A DNA stretch of 64,000 nucleotides from Streptomyces sp. NRRL F-6676 (GCF_000725625.1 NZ_JOHS01000002.1:178960-242959); one strand, 5' to 3'; positions 44,248 to 52,968 are shown, counted from the stretch's first letter. Made by a program: numbers and translations. Notes: generated by a model from the sequence alone, not told the origin.

Positions 44248-44757
44248 CTAGAAGGCGCCCAAGGGGGCAGTGGGGGCGCAAGCCCCCGCTCCCACCCCCC
44301 GCACGACCGGCATCTCCGTCAGCCCCGGCCAATACACATGCAAGCTCACCGCGGGTACCAACGCATCGTTGACGACCTCATGCGCGTACCCCGCCCCGAA
44401 CACCCTCTGCACCCCCGCCCCCAGCGCCCGCACCCCCCGCGCGCTCCGCTCCGTCAGCACCCCGTCCAGCACCGTCAGCACCCCCGACGACGGCCCGTGC
44501 CCGTGCGGCCCGGTGCCCTGCCCGGGGACCCACGACAGCAGCCACACCTCGTACCCGGGCCCGGTCCGCAGCCGGTGGTACCACCGGGACGTCGCGTCGT
44601 ACTGGACGAGCGGCTCCCACTGTGCGCGGTCGGCCGCGACGGCCCGCGCCAGCCCGGCGAACTCGGCCACGGTGGACGGATGCTCGCGCGGCGGCTGGAG
44701 CAGATGCGGCACTTCGAGGATGTCGCCGGCGATCTGGAGGTCGCTGTCACTGTTCAT
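44248..44757 (-). CDS. Cysteine dioxygenase family protein
   Basis: 169 residues. Cupin fold with the three-His iron site of cysteine dioxygenase: His85 and His87 in GTGPHGHGPSSG and His126 in GYAHEVVN; preceding WYHRLRTGPGYEVWLLSWVPGQ provides the substrate pocket Arg. Would oxidise L-cysteine to cysteine sulfinate. ATG at 44757 is internal to a longer frame whose N-terminal extension looks non-coding; GAGG is rather far upstream. Confidence 0.87.
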   Translation of the reverse strand: MNSDSDLQIAGDILEVPHLLQPPREHPSTVAEFAGLARAVAADRAQWEPLVQYDATSRWYHRLRTGPGYEVWLLSWVPGQGTGPHGHGPSSGVLTVLDGVLTERSARGVRALGAGVQRVFGAGYAHEVVNDALVPAVSLHVYWPGLTEMPVVRGVGAGACAPTAPLGAF

Positions 44758-45256
44758 GGATGCGGTGGTTCCTCGGCGGAGAGTGAGGCGGGAACGGTAA
44801 GGAAGGGAGGACACGGAACGCGAGACGCGGACGCGGGTGACCGAAGCGAACAGACGACCGGATCACGCGTCGAGCGGGGCGAGGACGACGCCCAGCAGAC
44901 GAGGACGACACCCCACGGGGGTCAACGAGAAAACCGACCGGACGACTACACCCGGACCCGGCGACGACCGGAGCGACAGACGGCGCTCAACAGCCGGAAC
45001 AACGACAACACTGCCGACAGCTACAGCGAGACCGGGCAGCACCGTGGGACCCGGTGAGCCGGGTCGAGGCGATGGCCAAGTTCGCGAGCATGCCCCCTAG
45101 GACACCGGTTCACACTCCCGGTGTCAACTCGTCCCCCGGCCCGTACGGGTGTTTCACCTCATCCGGTGGATCCCCCAGGCGAAAGGTTTGCTCTCCCGGA
45201 TACGGGGACACATGGCCCACACCCGGGTGCACGGCCGCCGTTGTGATCCTGTGATA

Positions 45257-45274
45257 CGAACGTGATCAAGTTCG
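45257..45274. promoter_or_regulatory. 18-bp near-palindrome upstream of whiB
   Basis: CGAACGTGATCAAGTTCG is symmetric but for one base pair, with TGATCA at its centre. It is about 170 bases before the whiB -35 element. Probably a dimeric repressor or activator site; the protein is unknown. Confidence 0.55.
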
Positions 45275-45443
45275 CTTCGACGACCGGGGCGGAACGAGAT
45301 CGACCGTCCGGGCGTCCTTCCCTGTGAAGGGGTGGAGGCCCGCCGGGGCCCCTGTCGGCTGTCATGATTTAGGCCGATTTGAACACTTACTGCGCCGCCT
45401 TGGTTCCGCAGAGTGAATAAGGGGCTCAATAGCAGATCTCGGC

Positions 45444-45473
45444 TTGACTCGCCCGGAGCAGCACACTTGTAAT
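45444..45473 (+). promoter_or_regulatory. Vegetative-type promoter of whiB
   Basis: TTGACT at 45444-45449, 18-base spacer, TGTAAT at 45468-45473. The expected transcription start near 45480 leaves a leader of about 65 bases before the ATG. Confidence 0.65.
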
Positions 45474-45546
45474 TTCACTCGTGTCGTTCAGCCGGAATCG
45501 GTAACGACCGCATCACGGGGACGCGAAAGACAGACGAGGGGCGCAC

Positions 45547-45810
45547 ATGACCGAGCTGGTGGAGCAACTGCTGGTCGACGACGCGGACGAGGAACTCGGC
45601 TGGCAGGAGCGCGCGCTGTGCGCCCAGACCGACCCCGAGTCCTTCTTCCCCGAGAAGGGCGGCTCCACGAGGGAGGCCAAGAAGGTCTGCCTGGCGTGCG
45701 AGGTCCGCTCCGAGTGCCTGGAGTACGCGCTCGCCAACGACGAACGGTTCGGCATCTGGGGCGGTCTGTCCGAGCGCGAGCGCCGCCGCCTGAAGAAGGC
45801 CGCGGTCTGA
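45547..45810 (+). CDS. whiB: WhiB developmental transcription factor (iron-sulfur)
   Basis: 87 residues, the exact length I recall for S. coelicolor WhiB. The four [4Fe-4S] ligands are Cys25, Cys48, Cys51 and Cys57 (CLACEVRSEC gives CxxCx5C), followed by the GIWGG turn (residues 69-73) and a basic DNA-binding tail RERRRLKK. In Streptomyces WhiB acts with WhiA to start sporulation septation; its mycobacterial counterpart is WhiB2. ATG follows GAGGGGCGCAC. The last codons are duplicated past the stop (45790-45842). Confidence 0.97.
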   Translation: MTELVEQLLVDDADEELGWQERALCAQTDPESFFPEKGGSTREAKKVCLACEVRSECLEYALANDERFGIWGGLSERERRRLKKAAV

Positions 45811-45842
45811 AGAAGGTCGCGGTTCTGAAGAAGGCCGCGCTC
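45790..45842. repeat. 17-18 bp tandem repeat across the whiB stop codon
   Basis: Three copies of CTGAAGAAGGCCGCGGT-like sequence at 45790, 45807 and 45825. The first encodes the WhiB C-terminus LKKAAV, and each following copy supplies a CTGA containing a stop, in different frames. Confidence 0.92.
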
Positions 45843-46155
45843 TGACGGCCCGTCGGCCGCCACCACGAACCGCACGAACCGTCCGCACGGGTCGCCCCCC
45901 GTGCCGCACGCGCACGACCCGCACGAGCCCTCCGCACAGCACACGCACGACGCACGCACATCCCCCCGGAACCACCCCCCCGCCGCACCCCCGCGCCGCA
46001 GCGGCGCCCCTCAAGGCGCCCCGAGACGCCGCGAAACACCACGAACGGCCCGCCGTCGCGGGGTTGTCCACAGGCGGCGGGCCGTGATCTTGCGCAGCCG
46101 TTAGTGTGGGCCTCCGTCCGAGACACCCCGCCGTTCCCCTGAGGTTCGGGCACGG
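45811..46155. other. Intergenic region whiB / large GT2 gene
   Basis: 345 bases. After the whiB-end repeat it is C-rich with scattered GCACGACCCGCACG-type words. No gene or clear terminator. The promoter of the GT2 gene may be near TTGCGCAGCCGTTAGTGT (46092-46109). Confidence 0.45.
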
Positions 46156-49100
46156 GTGTCCACCGCAGTCCATCGAACCGGGGCCCGTACCTCGATGTCC
46201 GTGCACAGCCACACGGCGGTTCCTCACGACACCGCCCTCCCAGAGTTCCCGCGTCACGTGGTGACGGCGGTGCTCGTCTCCCACGACGGCGCCCGCTGGC
46301 TGCCCGACGCGCTCGCCGGGCTGCTCGGCCAGGAGCGCCCGGTGCAGCAGGCCTGGGCCGCCGACACCGGCAGCGCGGACGACTCCGCACGGCTGCTCGC
46401 CGAGTCCCTCGGCGACGACCGCGTGCTGCACCTGGCCCGCCGCACGGGCTTCGGCCAGGCCGTCGAAGAGGTGCACCGCACCGCGCCCACGCCCACCGTC
46501 GAGGACCTGCCGTACCTCAAGCGCCCCAGCGGCTGGGACCCCGTCACCCACTCCTGGCGGGACGACACCTACGACCTGCCCGAACTGCCGTACGGCGAAC
46601 CGGAACACTGGCTCTGGCTGCTGCACGACGACAGCGCCCCCGCCCCCGACGCCCTGGCCCAGCTCCTCGGCGTCGTGGAGCGCGAGCGCGAGGCCGGCCA
46701 GGACGACGTGGCGGTCGTCGGCCCCAAGCTCCGCGGCTGGTACGACCGCAGGCAGCTCCTGGAGGTCGGCGTCACCATCGCCAACTCCGGCCGCCGCTGG
46801 ACCGGGCTGGACCGCCGCGAACAGGACCAGGGGCAGCACGACTACGTGCGCCCCGTGCTGTCCGTCTCCACCGCCGGCATGCTGATCCGGCGTGACGTCT
46901 TCGAGGAACTCGGCGGGTTCGACCGGCACCTGCCCCTGATGCGGGACGACGTCGACCTGTGCTGGCGCGCCCAGGCCGCCGGCCACCGCGTCCTGATCGC
47001 CCCCGACGCCGTCGTACGGCACGCCGAGGCGGCCTCCCGCGAGCGCCGCGCCGTCGACTGCGTGGGCCGCACCGCCGCCTCCCCGCACAAGGTGGACAAG
47101 GCCGGCGCCGTCTACACCCTCCTCGTCAACGCCCGCGGCGCGCAGCTGCCCTGGATGGCCGTCAGGATCGTCGTCGGCACCCTGCTGCGCACGCTCGCCT
47201 ACCTCGTCGGCAAGGTGCCCGGGCAGGCCCTGGACGAGATCCGCGGACTCCTCGGCGTCCTGCTGCGGCCCGAGCGGATCCTGGCCGGCCGCCGCGAACG
47301 CCGGGCCCACCTCGACAAGAACGAGTCCAAGCCCCTGTTCCCGCCGCCCGGCGCCACCCTGAGAGCCACCGTCGAACAGGTCGCGGGCAACCTCGTGGGC
47401 CGCTCCGACCCCGAGGCGTCCTCGGCCGGCCGGCACGGCGGCGCCGTCGAGTCCGGCCCCGGCGGCGACGACGCCGACTTCCTGGAGATCGAACAGTTCG
47501 CCCGCCTCAAGCGCATCGCCCGCCGCCCCGGCCCGGTGCTCTTCCTGGTGCTGCTGCTCGTCTCCCTGGCCGCGTGCCGCAATCTGCTCGGCGGCGGCGC
47601 CCTGGCCGGCGGCGCCCTGCTGCCCGCCCCCGCGGACGCCTCCGAGCTGTGGTCGCGCTACCTCGACGCCTGGCACCCGGTCGGCGCCGGCGGCACCCCG
47701 TCCGCGCCGCCCTACCTCGCCGCCGTCGCCCTCCTCGCGAGCGTGCTGCTCGGCTCCACCGGGCTCGCGATCACCGTGCTGCTGGTCTGCTCCGTGCCGC
47801 TGGCCGGCCTCACCGCGTACTTCGCCTCGCGCCCGCTGGTCACCTCCCGGCTGCTGCGCGCCTGGGCAGCCGTCGCCTACGCCTTCCTGCCCGCCGCCAC
47901 CGGCGCGCTGGCCGGCGGCCGGCTCGGCACCGCCGTCCTCGCCGTGCTGCTGCCGCTCATCGCCCGCGCGGGCGTCGCCGCCGCCGGGCTCGCCCACGCC
48001 CCGGGCACCCGCGGCAGCTGGCGCGCCACCTGGGCCTACGCCCTGCTGCTCACCGCCACCACGGCGTTCACGCCGATCGTGTGGCCGATCGCGGCCGTGC
48101 TCGGCCTCGCCGTCCTGGCCGTGCGCCGCCGCGAGGCGCTCGCGTACCTGCCGCGCTACCTCGTCCAGCTCGGCGTGCCGCTGCTCGTGCTCGCCCCCTG
48201 GTCGCTGACGCTGCTGCCGACCGGCTTCTTCCAGGAGGCCGGACTGGAGTTCGGCGCCGGCGCCGCCTCGGCCACCGACCTGCTCGGCGCGAGCCCCGGC
48301 GGCCCGGGCACGGTCAGCGGCCTGATGCTGATCGGCATCGTGCTCGCCGCGCTCGCCGCCCTGCTCCGCTCCGAGCGCGGCCTCGGCATCCGCACGGCCT
48401 GGGCGATCGCGCTGGTGGGCCTCGTCTTCGCCGTGCTGTCCAACGACTCCGCCTGGGCCGGACCCGCGACCCTGGTCTACGGGATCGCGCTGCTCGCCGC
48501 CGCCGTGCTCGGCGCCGACGGGGCACGCGCACGCGTGGCCGAACAGAGCTTCGGCTGGCGCCAGCCCGTGGCCGCGCTCATCGCGTTCGCCTCCGCGGCC
48601 GGCCCGCTGCTCGTCGCCGCGGGCTGGATGATCGGCGGCGCCGACGGCCCCGTGGAACGCCGCGATCCCGCTCAGGTGCCCGCGTTCGTCGCCGAGGAGA
48701 GCACCAGTTCGGACCAGCCGCGCACCCTCGTCCTCGACAGCCCCACCGCCGCCGACGTTCGCTACACCCTGGTACGCGGCTCCGGGGCCCGCCTCGGGGA
48801 CGCCGAACTGGCGGCGGCCGACGGCGAGAACGCGCGGCTCGACAAGGTCGTCGCCAACCTGGTCGCCGGTTCCGGCGCCGACCAGGCCGACGAACTCGGC
48901 GGCTTCGCCGTGCGGTACGTGCTGGTCCGCAAGGGCGCGCCCCGCGAGGTGAGCCGCGTCCTCGACGCCACGCCGGGGCTGAGCCGGCTCAGCCAGCAGG
49001 ACGGCAGCGCGCTGTGGCGGGTGGACCGCCAGGTCTCCCGCGCGGCGATCGTGACCGGCTCCGGGTCCGGATCCGACGCGGGATCGGATTCCGGTTCCGC

Positions 49101-50103
49101 CTCGGCCTCCGCCTCCGGCGAGCCCGAGGCCGTCGCCGCCGGGCCCGTCGAGATCCACACCAAGATCCCGGCGGCCTCCGGTTCCGGCGACCGGATCCTG
49201 CGGATCGCGGACACCGCCGATGCCAACTGGACCGCGACGCTGGACGGCAAGCCGCTCACCCGCACCACCGTCGACGGCTGGGCCCAGGGCTTCCAGCTCC
49301 CCGCCACCGGCGGCCGTCTCGACGTCACCTACGACACGCCGCTGGCCCACAGCGCCTGGCTGTGGGCGCAGGGACTGCTCGCCGTCGTCCTGGTGGTGCT
49401 CGCCCTGCCGGGCCGCCGCCGCGACGTCGACGACGACCTGCCCGACGAGCCGCTCGTACCCGCCCAGGACCTCACCGGCGACGGCCGCCGCGCCCGCCGT
49501 CTGCGCGAACGCGCCGAGAACGCCGAGGCGGCCGAGGCCACCGGGGAGTTCGAGACGGCCGGGGCCACCGGCGAGGGCGCCGACGGCTCCGTATCAGAGG
49601 CACCGGACGACGAGTTCGCCGTACCGGCCGGACAGCGGGAGGACGACGCGGACCCGGCCACCGCCGTCCCGCAGCAGTCCGTCCCGCACCAGGGGTACGA
49701 CACCTGGGACACCGCCGGCGCCACCGGCTACCAGGACACCGAGTACGCCGGCTACCAGGCGGACCCGTACCAGGGCGGCCAGTACGCCCAGGACCCCTAC
49801 GAGGCACAGCAGCAGCCCTATCAGGGCGACCCCTACCAGGGCGCCGAGGCCACCCAGAGCGGCCAGTACGACCCCTACGCCTACGGCGCCGGCACCCCCT
49901 ACGACCAGGGGTATGCCCAGGGCTACGACCCGGCGTACGACCCCCAGGTCTCGTACGACGCGCAGGCCCCGTACGACCCCCAGGCCCCGTACGACGCGCA
50001 AACGCCGTACGACCAGGGCGTCCCGTACGACCAGGGCGCGCCGTACGACCCGGCGCACGACAACGGCACCGACAGCGAGCGCCCCCACGGGAGCCAGCAG
50101 TGA
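46156..50103 (+). CDS. Large membrane family 2 glycosyltransferase with repetitive C-tail
   Basis: 1315 residues from GTG 46156, or 1302 from ATG 46195. A GT-A domain fills the first ~290 (VTAVLVSHDGARWLPDALAGLLGQ, LWLLHDDSAPAPDAL, VSTAGMLIRRDVFEELGGFDRHLPLMRDDVDLCWRAQAAGH). After a linker come about a dozen membrane helices (roughly residues 450-830), an extracytoplasmic domain, one last helix (SAWLWAQGLLAVVLVVLALPG) and a cytoplasmic tail of about 230 residues ending in Tyr/Asp/Pro/Gln repeats. A Ser/Gly repeat lies near residue 975. Probably builds an envelope glycan. Stop overlaps the DUF5719 gene. Confidence 0.88.
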   Translation: MSTAVHRTGARTSMSVHSHTAVPHDTALPEFPRHVVTAVLVSHDGARWLPDALAGLLGQERPVQQAWAADTGSADDSARLLAESLGDDRVLHLARRTGFGQAVEEVHRTAPTPTVEDLPYLKRPSGWDPVTHSWRDDTYDLPELPYGEPEHWLWLLHDDSAPAPDALAQLLGVVEREREAGQDDVAVVGPKLRGWYDRRQLLEVGVTIANSGRRWTGLDRREQDQGQHDYVRPVLSVSTAGMLIRRDVFEELGGFDRHLPLMRDDVDLCWRAQAAGHRVLIAPDAVVRHAEAASRERRAVDCVGRTAASPHKVDKAGAVYTLLVNARGAQLPWMAVRIVVGTLLRTLAYLVGKVPGQALDEIRGLLGVLLRPERILAGRRERRAHLDKNESKPLFPPPGATLRATVEQVAGNLVGRSDPEASSAGRHGGAVESGPGGDDADFLEIEQFARLKRIARRPGPVLFLVLLLVSLAACRNLLGGGALAGGALLPAPADASELWSRYLDAWHPVGAGGTPSAPPYLAAVALLASVLLGSTGLAITVLLVCSVPLAGLTAYFASRPLVTSRLLRAWAAVAYAFLPAATGALAGGRLGTAVLAVLLPLIARAGVAAAGLAHAPGTRGSWRATWAYALLLTATTAFTPIVWPIAAVLGLAVLAVRRREALAYLPRYLVQLGVPLLVLAPWSLTLLPTGFFQEAGLEFGAGAASATDLLGASPGGPGTVSGLMLIGIVLAALAALLRSERGLGIRTAWAIALVGLVFAVLSNDSAWAGPATLVYGIALLAAAVLGADGARARVAEQSFGWRQPVAALIAFASAAGPLLVAAGWMIGGADGPVERRDPAQVPAFVAEESTSSDQPRTLVLDSPTAADVRYTLVRGSGARLGDAELAAADGENARLDKVVANLVAGSGADQADELGGFAVRYVLVRKGAPREVSRVLDATPGLSRLSQQDGSALWRVDRQVSRAAIVTGSGSGSDAGSDSGSASASASGEPEAVAAGPVEIHTKIPAASGSGDRILRIADTADANWTATLDGKPLTRTTVDGWAQGFQLPATGGRLDVTYDTPLAHSAWLWAQGLLAVVLVVLALPGRRRDVDDDLPDEPLVPAQDLTGDGRRARRLRERAENAEAAEATGEFETAGATGEGADGSVSEAPDDEFAVPAGQREDDADPATAVPQQSVPHQGYDTWDTAGATGYQDTEYAGYQADPYQGGQYAQDPYEAQQQPYQGDPYQGAEATQSGQYDPYAYGAGTPYDQGYAQGYDPAYDPQVSYDAQAPYDPQAPYDAQTPYDQGVPYDQGAPYDPAHDNGTDSERPHGSQQ

Positions 50104-51641
50104 AGCGCACCACCCTGTCCCTGATCGCCGGCACGGCCGCGCTCGCCGCCGTCACCGGGTTCGCCACGATGAACGCCCCGGCCGACACCGGGGCGAGCAC
50201 CGCCCGCGCGGCCGCCCAGCTGCCCGTGGAGCGCACCAGCCTGCTCTGCCCCGCACCGAGCAACTCCGACCTGGCCGAGACCGACTACACGTCGTTCACG
50301 CCGGTCACCAAGGGCACCGGCAGCGACGGCAAGGCGGAGCTGACGGCGGCGGACGGGCAGTCGCCCGACGACGCCAAGGGCGGCGACGCGAAGAGTGGCT
50401 CCGAGAAGGACTCCAAAAAGGACTCCAAGAGCGACTCGAAGAGCGCCGACACACCGTCACTGAAACCCAAGGAGCCCGGCACCCCGGTCGCCGACGACAC
50501 CTCCGGCGCCGAGACCCCCGCCCTGGCGGGCACCGCCACCGGCCGGTTCGCGCCCGGCTGGACGGTGCAGCAGACCACCCAGGTCGCCGCGGGCGCCGGC
50601 CGCGGACTGCTCGGCACCGCGTGCGGCCTCCCGGACACCGAGTTCTGGTTCCCGGGCGCCAGCACCGCCGCCTCCCGCGCGGACTACGTGCACCTGACCA
50701 ACCCGGACGACTCCGCCGCCGTCGTCGACGTCGAGCTCTACGGCAAGGACGGCGCCCTGAAGACCACCGTCGGCGACGGCATCACCGTCAAGCCGCACGC
50801 GAGCGAGCCGATCCTGCTGTCCACCCTCACCGAGGCCGACGAGAAGGACCTCACGGTCCATGTGAACGTCCGCAGCGGGCGGGTCGCCGCCGTTGTCCAG
50901 GCCCTCGACGACGAACTGGGCGGCGACTGGCTGTCCGCCACCACCGACCCGGCCACCCGGCTCGTGCTCCCCGGCATCCCCACGGACGCCACCGACGTAC
51001 GGCTGGTCGCGTTCGCGCCGGGCGACTCCGACGCCGACCTGAAGGTGCGGCTCGCCTCCCCCTCCGGGCTGATCACCCCGGCGGGCCACGAGACGGTGCA
51101 CGTCAAGGCGGGCACGACCACCGCCGTCGACCTCGGCGACCTCACGCGCGGTGAGGCCGGTTCGCTGGTGCTGACCCCGAGCGACGGCTCGGTGCCGGTG
51201 GTGGCCGCCGTGCGGGTGCTGCGCGGCAAGAGCGGCAAGCAGGAGACCGCCTTCATCCCGGCCACCGCGCCGGTGGACACCAGGGCGACGGTCGCCGGGA
51301 ACGGCGCCAAGGGCACGGTGCTGTCCCTGGCCGCGCCCGGCTCGTCGGCGAAGGTGCGGGTGACGGCGTCGGCGGGCAGCGAGGGCGGCACGGCGGCGAC
51401 GAAGGAGTACACGATCAAGGGCGGTGCCACCGAGAACGTCACCGTGCCCGTGCCGGGCGGTCTGAAGGGCACATACGCCCTCACGGTCGAACATCTGTCG
51501 GGCGGTGCGGTGTACGCGTCGCGCACCCTGGAACGTACGTACGAGGGCGTTCCCGCCTTCACCGTCCAGACGCTCCCCGACGACCGCGGCACGGTCGCGG
51601 TTCCGGACGCGGACCAGGACCTGTCGGTGTTGCAGAAGTAG
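50100..51641 (+). CDS. DUF5719 family secreted/anchored protein
   Basis: 513 residues. N-terminal hydrophobic segment (LSLIAGTAALAAVTGFATM) acts as signal peptide or anchor; then a Lys/Ser/Asp-rich stretch (EKDSKKDSKSDSKS), then beta-rich repeats of about 90 residues (VHLTNPDDSAAVVDVELYGKDG; VRLVAFAPGDSDADLKVRLAS; GSSAKVRVTASAGSEGG). This is the DUF5719 pattern found next to this GT2 protein in actinobacteria. GTG overlaps the GT2 stop, so the two are probably made together and may work as a complex in the envelope. Function unknown. Confidence 0.85.
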   Translation: MKRTTLSLIAGTAALAAVTGFATMNAPADTGASTARAAAQLPVERTSLLCPAPSNSDLAETDYTSFTPVTKGTGSDGKAELTAADGQSPDDAKGGDAKSGSEKDSKKDSKSDSKSADTPSLKPKEPGTPVADDTSGAETPALAGTATGRFAPGWTVQQTTQVAAGAGRGLLGTACGLPDTEFWFPGASTAASRADYVHLTNPDDSAAVVDVELYGKDGALKTTVGDGITVKPHASEPILLSTLTEADEKDLTVHVNVRSGRVAAVVQALDDELGGDWLSATTDPATRLVLPGIPTDATDVRLVAFAPGDSDADLKVRLASPSGLITPAGHETVHVKAGTTTAVDLGDLTRGEAGSLVLTPSDGSVPVVAAVRVLRGKSGKQETAFIPATAPVDTRATVAGNGAKGTVLSLAAPGSSAKVRVTASAGSEGGTAATKEYTIKGGATENVTVPVPGGLKGTYALTVEHLSGGAVYASRTLERTYEGVPAFTVQTLPDDRGTVAVPDADQDLSVLQK

Positions 51642-51699
51642 GGCGTCGGCAGGACCTCGGCGGGCTGGCCGTACCGCGGGCGGGGCAGTCCGCCCGTAC

Positions 51700-51797
51700 C
51701 GCGGGCCGGCCGTCTTCGAGGTCAGTCCTCTCGCACCGCCGGCCGGCCGTCTCCGGGGTCAGTCCTCTCCGTACCGCGGGTCGACCGTCTCCGGGGT
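51700..51797. repeat. 37-38 bp tandem repeat across the PF06262 gene stop codon
   Basis: Three copies of a unit with CCGTACCGCGGG, CGGCCGTCTCCGGGGT and CAGTCCTCT. The rightmost copy is the coding end of the PF06262 gene (stop at 51759-51761); two more copies follow downstream on the minus strand. A shorter CCGTACCGCGGGCGGGG lies beyond. Confidence 0.9.
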
Positions 51798-52208
51798 GAG
51801 GCCGAGCACCTCCGCGACCTGCTCCACGACCACCTCGTGGACCAGCGCCGCCCGCTCGTCGCGTCCCTTGGTGCGGATCTCCACCGGCCGCCGGTAGACG
51901 ACGACCCGTGCGGGCCGGCCGCCCTGCGCCGCGACGGTGCCGCCCAGCGGAACGGCGTCGTCGCTCCAGCCCGCCGTGCCGTCGAGCTGGGGCACGTCCA
52001 GGACCAGGAAGTCGACGTCCGACAGTTGCGGCCAGCGCCGTTCGAGCCGCTCCACCGAGTCCTGCACCAGGTCCGCGAAGGCCTCGGCACGGCTCGCGGC
52101 GAGCGGCACCTGCGGCGGTGCGATGGGGCCGCGCATGCCTCTGCCGTGCCGGTCGCGGCGGCGGGGCCCGGGGGCGGCGGCGCGGTGCGGTACGAGGTTG
52201 TCCATCAC
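51759..52208 (-). CDS. Zincin-like PF06262 family protein with altered metal motif
   Basis: 149 residues. Fits the small metallopeptidase family PF06262 (minigluzincin-like): SVERLERRWPQLSDVDFLVLDVP, RVVVYRRPVEIRT, and the helix LVHEVVVEQVAEVLGLTPETVDPRY. The helix has His124 and Glu125, but the next position expected for a second His is not His (HEVVVEQ), so a standard HExxH site is missing. GTG at 52208 with an ATG directly after; weak ribosome site. In mycobacteria a similar gene sits near whiB2 and manB. Confidence 0.8.
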   Translation of the reverse strand: MMDNLVPHRAAAPGPRRRDRHGRGMRGPIAPPQVPLAASRAEAFADLVQDSVERLERRWPQLSDVDFLVLDVPQLDGTAGWSDDAVPLGGTVAAQGGRPARVVVYRRPVEIRTKGRDERAALVHEVVVEQVAEVLGLTPETVDPRYGED

Positions 52209-52562
52209 TTACGAAGCGTAGCCCCGCCGTCGCCCGTGCGCCCGGCCCCGACGCGACGGGAGCGCGGGGGTGCCGGGGCCGCACGGGCGCGGCACGACCG
52301 AAGCGGATCATTCCAGCCAAGCTCGGCTTGATTGCGTATGTTCTAGGGGTCGTCCGAGGTCGCCCGACTCACGCGGATTGATCGTTTTCGTACGTTCTTC
52401 TGACTGGATTCCTACCTGTTCGGTATTTCGCCGGTCGCTGTCCTCGCAGGTCAGCGACGTGGTTCGAACAGTGCGTGTGGGGTGTCTCACACCCCGACAC
52501 GGGGGAGTGACCTGGGGGAGAGTCGTCGCGGCCCGCTCAAGAGTGCGGTACCGTCCAACGTC
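52209..52562. other. Divergent intergenic region, PF06262 gene / DUF3499 gene
   Basis: 354 bases, no gene. The middle (52320-52450) is AT-richer with TGATCGTTTTCGTACGTTC and GGTATTTCGCC and should hold the promoters. A small hairpin GGGGTGTCTCACACCCC lies at 52480-52496. Confidence 0.5.
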
Positions 52563-52934
52563 GTGAGCCCTGTACGTCGCTGTTCGCGCACCGCTTGCGG
52601 CCGTCCCGCCGTAGCGACGCTGACGTACGTCTACGCCGACTCGACCGCGGTCCTCGGCCCGCTCGCCACCTACGCCGAACCCCACTGCTACGACCTGTGC
52701 GCCGAGCACTCCGAGCGCCTCACCGCGCCCCGTGGCTGGGAGGTCGTACGTCTGCTGGACGGCTCCGCCCCCGCGCGCCCCAGTGGTGACGATCTGGAGG
52801 CGCTCGCCAACGCGGTCCGCGAGGCGGCCCGCCCGCAGCAGCGCGCGGCGGAGGCGGGCGGCGGGCGTACCGCCGACCCGATGGAGGTGGCCCGCCGCGG
52901 CCACCTGAGGGTGCTGCGCTCCCCGGACAACTGA
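52563..52934 (+). CDS. DUF3499 family zinc-ribbon-like protein
   Basis: 123 residues. Starts SPVRRCSRTACGRPAVATLTYVYADSTAVLGPLA and continues HCYDLCAEHSERLTAPRGWEVVRL; the two CxxxxC and HCxxxC/H sets look like one metal site. The rest is a mobile Ala/Arg-rich tail with MEVARRGHLRVL at the end. Matches the actinobacterial family DUF3499 found near whiB2 and manB. GTG at 52563 gives the usual family start. Function unknown. Confidence 0.88.
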   Translation: MSPVRRCSRTACGRPAVATLTYVYADSTAVLGPLATYAEPHCYDLCAEHSERLTAPRGWEVVRLLDGSAPARPSGDDLEALANAVREAARPQQRAAEAGGGRTADPMEVARRGHLRVLRSPDN

Positions 52935-52968
52935 CGGCGCCCACCCGCCGACCGGCCGGGCCGCCACG

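Larger units (their letters stand above)
44758..45546. other. Long regulatory interval upstream of whiB
   Basis: 789 bases between the divergent cysteine dioxygenase and whiB genes. ORFs here (e.g. 44837-45100) look non-coding: no domain, no ribosome site. From about 45240 the DNA becomes AT-richer and contains an 18-base near-palindrome (45257-45274), words such as GATTTAGGCCGATTTGAACAC, and a good promoter (45444-45473). whiB of S. coelicolor is known to have a long, two-promoter upstream region. Confidence 0.65.

Noticed and set aside
44837..45254. Short open frames in the whiB upstream interval
   Set aside because: Arg/Thr-rich, no ribosome sites, no domain; the region behaves as regulatory DNA.
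45257..45274. LexA/SOS box
   Set aside because: The arms match CGAAC/GTTCG but the centre is 8 bases, not the 4 required by actinobacterial LexA.
45475..49350. A 1291-codon open frame antisense to the large glycosyltransferase
   Set aside because: It is the mirror of a well-supported gene with strong GC third-position bias; its translation is Gly/Gly/Asp-rich filler with no domain and no start signal.
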